Shown here: positions 21,007 to 29,687 of the stretch, one piece after another
Layout: each line of letters begins with the position of its first letter
Position numbering within the stretch: position 1 is the first letter of the stretch
Source of the DNA: an uncultured Alteromonadaceae bacterium
GTDB lineage: Bacteria; Pseudomonadota; Gammaproteobacteria; Enterobacterales; Alteromonadaceae
Length of the DNA: 64,000 nucleotides
Direction: 5' to 3'
Assembly: GCA_913056495.1 (NCBI GenBank)
Contig: CAJXMO010000015.1
Location: 42,227-106,226 of the forward strand
Made by a program: the position numbers and the translations under genes
The notes under the pieces: generated by a model
What the model saw: only the letters and a program-made list of their open reading frames with translations
What the model was told of the DNA's origin: nothing
The model's database searches: none

Positions 21007-21816
21007 ATGTCTGAACACCTTTATATTTCAACAAGCAAACTAATTTTTGTTGGCATAGTGGCTGCGCTAAGCATGTGGTTTTTCACTCTGCACCAGCCGC
21101 AACAATCTATTCAATTAAGATTAAGCCAGCATAGCTGTCTAACTAATAATACACAAACTAACGAGAGTTTAAACTTATATATACCAACCAATTATAACAG
21201 CCAAAAACTAGCAGAAAATTTGTGTTCCAATTCAGAAATCGCAAAAAGCTACCACCAAGTCATCATCAATTGGCAGCCTAGAAAGCATATAGGTAGCGAA
21301 ACCATTTTAGCTCAGGCTTATGACTTAATTTGGTTAAGAGACTATCGCATGCAAGGATTAGCGCCCGATTACAAATCCATTTACCAGCCATTGGTTGAAC
21401 TAGCCAGTTACGACATTCAATGGTATAGCCATAGCGCAATATTGAGTTTGGACAAATCTTTTTTCGCGCAGAAAAAAATTGGCTTAATTGACGACCCGGC
21501 CAGTTTATCCACCTATCAGTTACCGTTAACTCAATTGCGCCAAATGAATGTGGATGAATCACAAATTATGTATTGCGCTAACTATCAAAGCCTAATTCAA
21601 AAGTTTTTAAACCACCAACTAGATATTATCCCATCTATTAGTTCAATCAGTGCGTTAAAAGGCTGGCCGCTAGCTCAGCAAGCTGTATTAGCGCAAAACC
21701 GGCCTATGGGCAACTGGTATGTCAGCAATCAGGTTGACCTTAAATTGCACGGTGTGCTAACTGAGCAAGTTGAACATTACTTACAGGCGCTACAAATCAG
21801 TCAAAACAAGTTTTAA
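21007..21816 (+). CDS. membrane-anchored periplasmic binding-protein-like protein
   Basis: About 269 residues starting at MSEHLYIS (the frame extends upstream to a TTG at 20968). A single N-terminal membrane segment (LIFVGIVAALSMWFFTL) is followed by a periplasmic domain. The part around KKIGLIDDPASLSTYQLPLTQL, then YQSLIQKFLNHQLDIIPS, resembles the PhnD/SBP type-2 fold, in which the ligand-binding protein reports 'number of visits' to its partner. No ABC permease or ATPase is present. Its partner is probably the membrane protein that starts 9 bp downstream. Function as a ligand sensor rather than transporter is inference. Confidence 0.55.
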   Translation: MSEHLYISTSKLIFVGIVAALSMWFFTLHQPQQSIQLRLSQHSCLTNNTQTNESLNLYIPTNYNSQKLAENLCSNSEIAKSYHQVIINWQPRKHIGSETILAQAYDLIWLRDYRMQGLAPDYKSIYQPLVELASYDIQWYSHSAILSLDKSFFAQKKIGLIDDPASLSTYQLPLTQLRQMNVDESQIMYCANYQSLIQKFLNHQLDIIPSISSISALKGWPLAQQAVLAQNRPMGNWYVSNQVDLKLHGVLTEQVEHYLQALQISQNKF

Positions 21817-21825
21817 GGTCATATT

Positions 21826-22959
21826 ATGCAATTCAATCGCCGTACGATTTCGCAGTTTTTAGCCGTTGCTTCACTTTTGCTGATATTAAGCCTTGTACGT
21901 AGCTATTGGTTAGTTCACCAGCAAATAACAGCTGCAATCAATCAATCTTACTTAAACAACAATACAACGTTAGTTACTGGCGATTTTTTAAGTAATTTAG
22001 ATCAACAACTGAGCGATAGCAGACCTTTCACCTTTGGTCATCCACTATTATCTTCTATCGTTACTCAAGTCTCTATTCAACATGTAAAAAGTCGTTTAGT
22101 CGAAGAATCAGTTGCACCTTGGTTTAGCTTGGCTGTTAACGCTCATTTTGCAGATCAACGCATCAATACTCAGCTTAATTTAGCTTACAAGGTGAGCTGG
22201 TTAAGTTTAACGCTTTACACCCTGTTGGTGTTTTTATCCTTGAATTTACTTGTGGCCGCTTTTCCGAACGCTCGCAAACAAAAGTTAGTCAATTGGAGTA
22301 ACCGGCTACAAAAAATAGGCTTTCGCAAGTCTCAAGCTAAATTTTTCGCAAATAAGTTAAACGCGAGTAATGCTGGTACTCAGCAGCAATGCCAATGGGT
22401 AATGACAGAAAATTTAGTCAGTGAACGAACTTGGTTAATCGAGTATTTGCTCAACGCGCCTCTATCTGCTTTACAATTTAGCTGGCTGAAACTGGCACTG
22501 AGTAAAAACTTCAGTGCTAAAGAGGCTATAAAGATTGCCACGTCAACTGATGAGTTAGAAATAGATCTAACGAACCGACAGGTTAAAATACATGGCTTAA
22601 CTTGTCAGCTCAAAATAACCCCACTGATTTATTATTATTGGTACGCGCAAAAACAAAAAGACAATTTAGGCGCCTATATCAACCCGGCTATAAACAAACC
22701 GGATAGAGAACAAGGTCAGTATTTGGCAGAATTGATGCAACAATATGACGGCCATAAAAAAGCGATTAACGATTTATTAGAGAATGGTTTAAAAGGAAAA
22801 ACGCTTGACCAAAACCGCAATAAAATAAAAGAAGAATTAACCCAACAACTCGGAGATTTAGCTGAAAACTACTTGTTTGACAGCCGTCGGGATGGGAGAA
22901 CCGCACGTTACCAGCACTGGCTTAAACTCGCGGCTGAAAAGATAACTCTAAAAGTTTAG
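21826..22959 (+). CDS. membrane protein of unknown function with cytosolic C-terminal domain
   Basis: This 377-residue protein has two membrane segments (residues ~11-28 and ~124-147) enclosing a ~95-residue periplasmic loop, and a ~220-residue cytosolic part. I do not recognise a family. The stretch ELEIDLTNRQVKIHGL near residue 245 resembles the entry to an OmpR-type winged helix, and the end (SRRDGRTARYQHW) could be a degenerate wing, but this is weak. There is no histidine-kinase, GGDEF or MCP signature. With the preceding binding-protein-like gene it could form a one-component membrane sensor. Ribosome-binding AAGG lies 8 bases before the ATG. Confidence 0.6.
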   Translation: MQFNRRTISQFLAVASLLLILSLVRSYWLVHQQITAAINQSYLNNNTTLVTGDFLSNLDQQLSDSRPFTFGHPLLSSIVTQVSIQHVKSRLVEESVAPWFSLAVNAHFADQRINTQLNLAYKVSWLSLTLYTLLVFLSLNLLVAAFPNARKQKLVNWSNRLQKIGFRKSQAKFFANKLNASNAGTQQQCQWVMTENLVSERTWLIEYLLNAPLSALQFSWLKLALSKNFSAKEAIKIATSTDELEIDLTNRQVKIHGLTCQLKITPLIYYYWYAQKQKDNLGAYINPAINKPDREQGQYLAELMQQYDGHKKAINDLLENGLKGKTLDQNRNKIKEELTQQLGDLAENYLFDSRRDGRTARYQHWLKLAAEKITLKV

Positions 22960-23032
22960 AGATATCTTTTTCATATAACTGACCTTTATTTTTTCTACAG
23001 TTGTTTCAACTTTTATTCAGGAGAAAACAACA

Positions 23033-24040
23033 ATGAAAAAATCATTTATCACGCTAGCTTTATTAACTGCTGGCTGCATTTCAACGTCAAGCCATGCGTT
23101 AAATATATTAGTCACTAACGACGACAGCTGGCATACAAAAAATATTCAAACCTTGTTTGATAAATTAAAAACAGCAGGTCATAACGTGATTATGTCAGCG
23201 CCCTGTACCGGACAAAGTGGTAAAGGTGGCGCAATTCATTTTTTAAAAGCGGTTAATGTTGATACTTCACAAGTTGCTGAGGGCAAAGTGTGTGTTGGCG
23301 ATACAGACGAAACGGTTAAGTTTGAAGATTTTGTTGAGGGCACCCCAGTAATGGCCGCCTTATACGGTATTGATGTACTCTCGCAACAAACGTGGAATGC
23401 TGCACCTGATTTAGTGATTTCAGGGCCAAACGAAGGCAATAACCTAGGTTATATGACCAACAACTCAGGGACATTAGGCGCAGCAAATATCAGCATTGCA
23501 CGCGGTTTACCTGCAATTGCAGTCAGTGCCGATACTTCAACTGAAGCAGATGATGACGTAAATGCAGTAGCCGACGCTGTGGTAGAAATTGTTGCTGAAT
23601 TAGTGGCTAATCAGCAACCAGGTCATCCATTAATGCCTAAATTTACTGGCTTAAATGTGAATACTCCAGCAGATATGGCCAATGTTAAAGGTTATAAATT
23701 TACGAACGTAGGCTGGAATTCGGGTGGTATTGATGTGAAATTTTCTGATGATTTATCAGCTGACCCTGCGATAGTGGCTTATGTCGCGCAAGGTATTTTG
23801 TCTGCCGGTTATGCGCAAGATATGACAAGTGCGATGCAAATGGCACAAAGCCAATACGCAGGTAAAGCGGGTGTATCAATTGAACGTTCTACCCCATTAA
23901 TTGATGATGAAAACAGCCATAGCGAAGGCAACGCAGTGGCTGAAAGTTATATTACAATCAGCACCATTGAAGCCAATGTACAAGCATCGCAAAGCAAAAC
24001 CGCTTGGATTCGAATGCAGTTAAATGGCTTAGTGGATTAA
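23033..24040 (+). CDS. exported SurE-like 5'/3'-nucleotidase (acid phosphatase family)
   Basis: This 335-residue protein has a signal peptide (MKKSFITLALLTAGCISTSSHA). The mature part opens with the SurE metal site ILVTNDDSWHTKNIQTL. It continues with SAPCTGQSGKGG (usual APxxxQSG), EGTPVMAALYGID, LVISGPNEGNNLGYMTNNSGTLGAA and RGLPAIAVS, all SurE-family blocks. SurE is normally a cytosolic housekeeping phosphatase of ~250 residues; this one is exported and longer, like the secreted SurE-type acid phosphatases. It could release phosphate from nucleotides or other phosphomonoesters in the periplasm. AGGAG 9 bases before ATG supports the start. It is followed by a lipoprotein gene 16 bp later. 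Confidence 0.85.
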   Translation: MKKSFITLALLTAGCISTSSHALNILVTNDDSWHTKNIQTLFDKLKTAGHNVIMSAPCTGQSGKGGAIHFLKAVNVDTSQVAEGKVCVGDTDETVKFEDFVEGTPVMAALYGIDVLSQQTWNAAPDLVISGPNEGNNLGYMTNNSGTLGAANISIARGLPAIAVSADTSTEADDDVNAVADAVVEIVAELVANQQPGHPLMPKFTGLNVNTPADMANVKGYKFTNVGWNSGGIDVKFSDDLSADPAIVAYVAQGILSAGYAQDMTSAMQMAQSQYAGKAGVSIERSTPLIDDENSHSEGNAVAESYITISTIEANVQASQSKTAWIRMQLNGLVD

Positions 24041-24056
24041 AAAGGTGGCATTAGTA

Positions 24057-24740
24057 ATGAAAAATATATCCACTCGCATCCTGGCTAGTACGGCGTTTCT
24101 GGTACTGCTCAATTTAACCGGTTGTGACATTAGCATTAATTCAGACAGTGATGATGATGCCCAAGCTAAGTTTTTAAATTTGAACATGGGGATGTACCAA
24201 AGTGTATTTAGCAATCATGCTCATCAGGCTCAAAGGCTTACTTTGATTATTGATAAGCAAGGTGCTTTTTTAATTGAAAATAATGACCGAGATGAAACGA
24301 TAAGTTACCAAGCGAGTTTTGTAGCGGATGATGAAATGCTCATTTTTGATGACAAGATTAGTTGCGCCCGTGACACTAGCATAGCAAGATTTAGTTGCAG
24401 CTATCTTGCGGGTTCAAACATGAATGATTTAACAAGTCTGCCTATGCTGGCTATATTGCCAACAAACACTGAGGTTGAACTAACGGGTTCGTATCAAGGT
24501 ATATCTCAAAATCAAAAAATTGTATTGGATGTGGCAGCTTCAGGGCAAATATCGGCTCAATATAACAACTGCAAAATTAGTGGGCAGTTAGCTAAATCTA
24601 CGCAGTATTTAAGCAGGTTTACTGATTCATGCGAAACAGGCCAATACCTTGCGTATGTAGACGTTGAACAATTATCTGATGAACAATTCGTAGTTAAGTT
24701 ATACAGCGAACATCCTATGCTTGAGGGATATTGGTTTTAA
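24057..24740 (+). CDS. lipoprotein of unknown function
   Basis: This ~227-residue protein has lipobox LTGC after a short hydrophobic leader, then an acidic linker (SDSDDDAQ). The mature part is rich in beta-strand-like text with four further Cys residues (e.g. SCARDTSIARFSCSY, NNCKISGQ, DSCETGQY) that could form disulphides. No family is recognised. The ATG at 24057 has GGTGG 8 bases upstream; a GTG at 24045 is also in frame. It is the last gene of the rightward cluster with the SurE-like phosphatase and precedes a long stem-loop. Confidence 0.65.
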   Translation: MKNISTRILASTAFLVLLNLTGCDISINSDSDDDAQAKFLNLNMGMYQSVFSNHAHQAQRLTLIIDKQGAFLIENNDRDETISYQASFVADDEMLIFDDKISCARDTSIARFSCSYLAGSNMNDLTSLPMLAILPTNTEVELTGSYQGISQNQKIVLDVAASGQISAQYNNCKISGQLAKSTQYLSRFTDSCETGQYLAYVDVEQLSDEQFVVKLYSEHPMLEGYWF

Positions 24741-24762
24741 ACTGACAAAATAGCCTAACTCA

Positions 24763-24818
24763 AAATGTAAATAGGGTCTGATTTACTTAACCGCAAATCA
24801 GACCTCTATTTTACGTTC
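24763..24818 (+). repeat. long palindrome / probable terminator after the SurE cluster
   Basis: AAATAGGGTCTGATTT pairs with AAATCAGACCTCTATTTT around a ~10-base loop, with further pairing outside. The 'AGGGTCTGATTTAC' text is of the REP-like type scattered between genes in gammaproteobacteria. It can serve as a terminator for the cluster. Confidence 0.6.
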
Positions 24819-24934
24819 ATTGTATAGTGGATTGATTACCGATATTTAAATGGATTTAGATCTAAAGTCTAACCTTATTAAGTGCTTTCTTCGTATTGAA
24901 GCAGCTTAACGTTAGCAAACGCCCACCTTTAAAG

Positions 24935-25963
24935 TTATTTAATCGTCGCGGTAGAATCCCGGATAACCAATTCACCTTCAAATATCTGATTATTTTTTTC
25001 ATCCCCACAGGGTGGCGCATTTTTTTTATTTTTTAAACGCTTAATTAATAACATGGCGGCGTTGTAGCCAATGTTTACCAGTGGGTGGCGATAAGTTGTA
25101 ATATTCGGAAAGACCTTAGTCGTGATTGAAATATCATCGATACCAGATATAGATAATTCCTGCGGGACTTTTATCCCGCGACTTTGCGCTTCGTATAATA
25201 CACCGGCTGCCATTTCATCATTTGATGCAAAAATAGCGGTTGGTCTGGGTGTTTTATTTAGCAGCAGGGCGGCTGCGTCTTTACCGGACTGATAAGTGTA
25301 ATAGCCTTGAACCATTAGCGACTCATCTATTTTTATGCCGTTTTCTTCCAGTGCGTTACGGTACCCTTGCTCTTTGATGACGCTGGATTCTTCATCCGGA
25401 TGACCCTTGATATATCCGATTTGTTGGTGGTTTAAGCGAATTAAATAACTGGTCACTTCAAAACTGGCTTTTTGATAATTTAAGCCGACAAATTCGCCTT
25501 GGGTTCGATAGCTGGGACCAATTCGGATATAGTTGACTTGTTTGCGATTGAGCATTTCAAGTAGTTCAAGCTTGTCACAAATAGGTGGGGCAAGAATTAA
25601 GCCATCAACCAATGTATTGTCTATAAATTCTTCAACTTCATCTAATAAGTTGTTGGAATAATAACTGCAATCGTATAAAAACAGACCCATATGCTCTTCA
25701 GTGCAGCCTTGCAAAATACCCTTTTGCAGTTTCATTAGGTAACCAGGGCTAGGGTTATCCGTTAATAGCGCGATAAACAATGAGCGGTTTTTTGCCAGCG
25801 CCATGCCTAGAGGATTGCGTTTAAATCCGGTTTCAATAACGGCTTTTTGCACTTTCTCGCGCATTGCATCGCTGACATTGGCTTCATTATTGATCACTCG
25901 GGAAACTGTTTTTTTAGATACACCAGCTTGTTTGGCGACATCATTAATAGTTGCAGATTTCAT
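24935..25963 (-). CDS. LacI-family transcriptional regulator of the glycan/inositol regulon
   Basis: This 342-residue repressor starts with the LacI helix-turn-helix (TINDVAKQAGVSKKTVSRVI) and hinge (KRNPLGMALAKNRS). A periplasmic-binding-protein-like effector domain follows (YIKGHPDEESSVIKEQGYRN, TAIFASNDEMAAGVL, ISGIDDISI, ITTYRHPL). Such repressors release DNA when they bind a pathway sugar. It is divergent from the PI-PLC gene, and the operator TGACACCGGTGTCA lies between them, which suggests autoregulation. The same palindrome recurs at six other sites, upstream of MIOX, both GH115-like genes and the TonB receptor, so this is the best candidate for the local regulator. The ligand is unknown; glucuronate, inositol or a linked oligosaccharide are possibilities. 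Confidence 0.92.
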   Translation of the reverse strand: MKSATINDVAKQAGVSKKTVSRVINNEANVSDAMREKVQKAVIETGFKRNPLGMALAKNRSLFIALLTDNPSPGYLMKLQKGILQGCTEEHMGLFLYDCSYYSNNLLDEVEEFIDNTLVDGLILAPPICDKLELLEMLNRKQVNYIRIGPSYRTQGEFVGLNYQKASFEVTSYLIRLNHQQIGYIKGHPDEESSVIKEQGYRNALEENGIKIDESLMVQGYYTYQSGKDAAALLLNKTPRPTAIFASNDEMAAGVLYEAQSRGIKVPQELSISGIDDISITTKVFPNITTYRHPLVNIGYNAAMLLIKRLKNKKNAPPCGDEKNNQIFEGELVIRDSTATIK

Positions 25964-26110
25964 GAACTTCTATGCTCTAATTTTTTAGTACTCAATTTTA
26001 TTAAGGTAACGTCCGGTTGTCAGATTACTGCTAATGATCGTATCCGATCGCAATTTTTATAATTATTCTGTCATCATACCATATAATTTACACTCTATAG
26101 TAGATTGGCT

Positions 26111-26124
26111 TGACACCGGTGTCA
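26111..26124. promoter_or_regulatory. LacI-type operator between lacI and PI-PLC gene
   Basis: Perfect TGACACCGGTGTCA, 77 bp upstream of the PI-PLC start and ~150 bp from the start of the divergent lacI-type gene. It can serve both. Confidence 0.87.
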
Positions 26125-26200
26125 AATTGTGACAGCTTGATCACAGATAATTCACCTAAATTTTACTCTTTTGTTGACTCAGATCAGATTATAAAGTGCG

Positions 26201-27286
26201 ATGAATAGAAAAAATATTTTATCTCGAATTCCGATAGTTATCTTCGGCTTGTTTTTTATGGTTAATTCAATAGCGGCTAATGAATTACCGAATCTGCCGA
26301 TAAATCAATTTCAGTTGTTAGGATCTCACAATAGTTATAAAAGGCCATTTGATCCCGATTTATACCAGTTTATTCAGTCAAAAGATGCAAAACGTGCTGC
26401 GGATTTAAATTATGCACATGCAACCATTACTGAACAATTAAATACGGGTTTGCGTCAACTTGAAATTGATATTGTTAAAGATCCTAAAGGCGGTAAATTT
26501 AATGAACCGGCAGCGGAAAAATGGATTAACAAGACATTGTTGACTCCTGAAGAGGAGCGAGAACTGAATCAACCGGGCTTTAAAGTCATGCATATTCCGG
26601 ATATTGATTTTTTATCTCACTGTATTTTATTTGAAACCTGCTTAAAACAACTTAAATTATGGTCTGATCAAAACCCGAATCATTTTCCAGTTTTTGTATT
26701 GATGAATATTAAAGAAAGTCAGACAAGGCTGTTAAAGGGTGAGCCTGTCTTAACATTTGAGCAAAATGACTGGCGTGAAATTGACCTGGTGTTAAACCGG
26801 GTTTTAAAAGATAAGTTATTTACGCCAGAACACCTCATAGCAGGTTTTAATACGGTTCAGCAAGCCATAAAAAATAGAGGCTGGCCTTTGCTAAATGACC
26901 TCAAAGGTAAAATTGTTTTTATTTATGACGGTAATCCCAAGCAGGTCGCTCGATATCGTTCGAGCTTGCGAGCTGATGCCTTGCCGGCTATGTTTGCTAG
27001 CTATTCACCAAAACATCCTGATGCTGCCATTTTCATTCGCAACGATCCGATTAAAAACGCTAAAGAAATTAATAAGCTAACTCAGGCCGGATTTATCGTT
27101 CGAACCCGTTCAGATGCTAAGCCTATTGATTGTGAAACAAAAAACAGACAAAAAGCCAATGCAGCAATTTCAAGTGGCGCGCAAATCATCTCGACGGACT
27201 GTTATCCGGGCTCTGTTTTGTCAGAAAAATATCAGTTTGAAGTGAGTCTGCCAGAGCGTAAGTTTATTCGCATTATCAATAATTAA
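26201..27286 (+). CDS. secreted Ca2+-dependent PI-PLC-like phosphodiesterase (PLC-C1 type)
   Basis: This 361-residue protein has a signal peptide (~residues 1-26). The mature part has the PI-PLC X-box look: first catalytic His in QLLGSHNSYK (H43, with N44), the metal-binding pair in RQLEIDIVKD (E88, D90), the second His in VMHIPDIDF (H131), and VFVLMNIKESQ. This pattern matches the Ca2+-dependent one-domain bacterial PI-PLC (Streptomyces PLC1 type, PF16670). Those enzymes cut phosphatidylinositol or related inositol phospholipids to leave inositol phosphate. The substrate here is not proven. It is followed 14 bp later by a metallophosphoesterase, in a unit led by a LacI operator that also controls MIOX, a coherent lipid-to-inositol route. 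Confidence 0.85.
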   Translation: MNRKNILSRIPIVIFGLFFMVNSIAANELPNLPINQFQLLGSHNSYKRPFDPDLYQFIQSKDAKRAADLNYAHATITEQLNTGLRQLEIDIVKDPKGGKFNEPAAEKWINKTLLTPEEERELNQPGFKVMHIPDIDFLSHCILFETCLKQLKLWSDQNPNHFPVFVLMNIKESQTRLLKGEPVLTFEQNDWREIDLVLNRVLKDKLFTPEHLIAGFNTVQQAIKNRGWPLLNDLKGKIVFIYDGNPKQVARYRSSLRADALPAMFASYSPKHPDAAIFIRNDPIKNAKEINKLTQAGFIVRTRSDAKPIDCETKNRQKANAAISSGAQIISTDCYPGSVLSEKYQFEVSLPERKFIRIINN

Positions 27287-27300
27287 GCAGGAATTTTAAT

Positions 27301-29259
27301 ATGTGGATCATTAAACAAAGCCTTAAATGCTGGCTTTTATTCAACTTTTTAACGGCCGCTTATGCTCAGGACTTAGCCGGATTAAAAGTTGCGTTTTTAC
27401 CCGATATTCATTTTCAGGATATTTATGCTGATTTGGATTTAGCTGATCAGCCTGGAGTGGATAAACCTTTGCTGATTAGAAGTATGAAAGCCCAGCTACA
27501 TTCAACGCGGCTATTTAACGAACCTTATTTTGCATTTTTGAGTGTGCTCGATGATTTAGCCTCGCGAAATATTAAACTGGTTGTTTTACCTGGTGATTTC
27601 AGTGATGACGGTCAGCCGGTTCACTTGCGAAAATTAAAACAATTGTTCAGCCATTATAAGTCTGAATACGGGATGCGATTTTATTTGGCACCTGGTAACC
27701 ATGATCCGGTTAGGCCCTGGGATAGTGCTCACGGAAAGTCTGATTTTTTAAATAACGAAGGCTACGAATATGCAATTTACAGTCTTTCACATTCTGCCTG
27801 TCAAACACCCGCCGGTGAGCAATCTGTCAAAATTTATTGTCATGATGATTTACGGGCCATGGGGTATCAGGGGTTAATGGAACATCTGGGCGATTTTGGT
27901 TTTAAACCCGGTAAAAAAGATTTGTATTTTGAGACGCCTTTTTCAAACTATCGACCCCAAGACTATAAACTGAGTGATGGACTGCAAGCGGCTGAATTAA
28001 ATCAGCGGCTCTTTTCTTACTGTGGTGAAAACAAAACCTGCATTAAAATGCCGGATTTAAGTTATTTGGTCGAACCGGTTGAAGGGCTCTGGTTATTGTC
28101 AATTGATGCCAATGTTTACGAACCTAAGACGCTAAAACAGGATCTTGCCGAGATTAGTCAACACAAACGTTCTGATTTACTTAAAGGTTCCAGTTATGCG
28201 GGTTATAACTCGGTTTTGGACTATAAACCCTTTTTAATCGAGTGGATTAAACAAGTCGTAAAACGCGCTCAGGCCGAAAATAAAACACTGTTGGCGTTTA
28301 GCCACTTTCCACTGGGCGATTTTTATGACCAGTCAGTGCCGTATTTAGCAGGATTTGCCGGCAAAGATACTTATAATAAACGCCGCTTCCCACTTGAAAA
28401 AACCTTGAATACGTTTGCCGCTACCGGACTCAAAGTCCATGTCGCAGGACATATGCATATCAATGATTCGTCTGTGTATCATGATGATAAAGGCAATGCT
28501 TTATTTAATATTCAGGCACCTTCGATCGCAGCTTACAGCCCGGCGTATAAGCTTTTTACGCTTCATTCACCAAGTCAATTTGAAGTGCAAAGTATAGCGG
28601 TAGAAGCGGTTGAACATTTTGATACTTTGTTCCCTTATTATCAAAAAGAGCGTGCTGTTTTAGCAAGAATACAACCCGATACAGTCTGGTCAGATGCCAT
28701 TTTATCGGCAGAAAACTATCGTGAATTTACCGAGTTTCATTTACTGGGGCTGATCCAAAGCCGGTTTTTAGGAAGAGACTGGCAAGCGCAGGAAATTAAC
28801 TTATATAAAGATTTTTCTGGTTATGATTTGTTGACCATGAGCTTTGTTGAAGGGACGTTTTCTGCCAATCAGCTAATGAGCTTAAAAAGGGCGATCAAAA
28901 GCACGCCGGCTTGGGTAACCGCACAGCAGCGCGCAAGTCAGTGGATTTTAACAAATCAACAGACTGTAGATGATTGGAACTGGCCTGTAATGCAATTAAT
29001 TGAAGATTTTTATCGTTTATCAAATGCTGATGAGCTGGCCAGAAGAGAAGATATTGGTGAAAACAGAATTCACACATATCATTTATTAAAATCCCGTTTT
29101 GAGTCTTTAGCTTGCTCTCAGGCATCTGAATTAAGTTCGGGTATTAATTTTCTAAATCGATTATCTTGTTTGATTTTAACGTTAAATCAATATATTAGCT
29201 CTGAACCTTCGGATCATTTTATAATAGATACAAAGAATAATCGTTTAATTGCAAAATAA
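27301..29259 (+). CDS. secreted calcineurin-like metallophosphoesterase
   Basis: This 652-residue protein has a signal peptide ending near YAQ. The calcineurin-fold metal motifs are in order: PDIHFQD (D35, H37), VLPGDFSDDG (D99), PGNHDP (N133, H134), AFSHFPLGD, and VAGHMHIND (around residue 380). The remaining ~270 C-terminal residues are an unrecognised helical domain (YYQKERAVLARI, NWPVMQLIEDFYR) with no repeat. These enzymes hydrolyse phosphomonoesters or diesters using two metal ions. Given the gene before it encodes a PI-PLC-like enzyme, removal of phosphate from an inositol phosphate is a likely job, but that is inference. AGGA 8 bases before ATG supports the start. Confidence 0.87.
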   Translation: MWIIKQSLKCWLLFNFLTAAYAQDLAGLKVAFLPDIHFQDIYADLDLADQPGVDKPLLIRSMKAQLHSTRLFNEPYFAFLSVLDDLASRNIKLVVLPGDFSDDGQPVHLRKLKQLFSHYKSEYGMRFYLAPGNHDPVRPWDSAHGKSDFLNNEGYEYAIYSLSHSACQTPAGEQSVKIYCHDDLRAMGYQGLMEHLGDFGFKPGKKDLYFETPFSNYRPQDYKLSDGLQAAELNQRLFSYCGENKTCIKMPDLSYLVEPVEGLWLLSIDANVYEPKTLKQDLAEISQHKRSDLLKGSSYAGYNSVLDYKPFLIEWIKQVVKRAQAENKTLLAFSHFPLGDFYDQSVPYLAGFAGKDTYNKRRFPLEKTLNTFAATGLKVHVAGHMHINDSSVYHDDKGNALFNIQAPSIAAYSPAYKLFTLHSPSQFEVQSIAVEAVEHFDTLFPYYQKERAVLARIQPDTVWSDAILSAENYREFTEFHLLGLIQSRFLGRDWQAQEINLYKDFSGYDLLTMSFVEGTFSANQLMSLKRAIKSTPAWVTAQQRASQWILTNQQTVDDWNWPVMQLIEDFYRLSNADELARREDIGENRIHTYHLLKSRFESLACSQASELSSGINFLNRLSCLILTLNQYISSEPSDHFIIDTKNNRLIAK

Positions 29260-29279
29260 GTATTGAGCTATTCTAAGCC

Positions 29280-29304
29280 GTAAGCCGCCAGTTAGGCGGC
29301 TTAC
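29280..29304 (+). terminator. terminator after the metallophosphoesterase
   Basis: GTAAGCCGCC pairs with GGCGGCTTAC around AGTTA, 20 bp past the stop. The T-tail is weak, so termination may be partial. Confidence 0.6.
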
Positions 29305-29401
29305 GTGAATTTCTGTTTACTATTCTCCTAATCCAACTGACTGTCTGTCATCAAATTCTTACCTTGTTAATTAGTTGTGTAATTTTTTTTGTCTTTTCTG
29401 T

Positions 29402-29415
29402 TGACACCGGTGTCA
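29402..29415 (+). promoter_or_regulatory. LacI-type operator, TonB receptor, distal
   Basis: Perfect TGACACCGGTGTCA, 272 bp upstream of the receptor start. A second copy lies 161 bp closer. Confidence 0.85.
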
Positions 29416-29562
29416 GATGGGGTTTATAGTTAGCTCAACGTTAATTAATAATTTTTTGTGTGTTTAAATTGTTAATTAGTCGCGGAGATGTTCTAAGATT
29501 GGCGAAGTTACATAATTTTAGCCAGCAAAGATAACATCTGAGTGAAAACTTTGTTTGATATA

Positions 29563-29576
29563 TGACACCGGTGTCA
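29563..29576 (+). promoter_or_regulatory. LacI-type operator, TonB receptor, proximal
   Basis: Perfect TGACACCGGTGTCA, 111 bp upstream of the receptor start; likely the promoter-proximal repressor site. Confidence 0.87.
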
Positions 29577-29687
29577 GTTTGTCTCAGGCAGCATAACATC
29601 GAATCTAAATTAAACTATAGTTATAAAATTTTGGGTAACTCTTAAATCAAAATTTGAAACGATTTAACCTTAACCGGGAGTGCTAAC

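Noticed and set aside
24045..24056. GTG start for the 24057 lipoprotein
   Set aside because: It overlaps the ribosome-binding GGTGG that serves the ATG at 24057.
25990..26040. Extra LacI operator near GTCCGGTTGTCAGA
   Set aside because: The half-sites do not form the TGACACC/GGTGTCA palindrome; the real site is at 26111.
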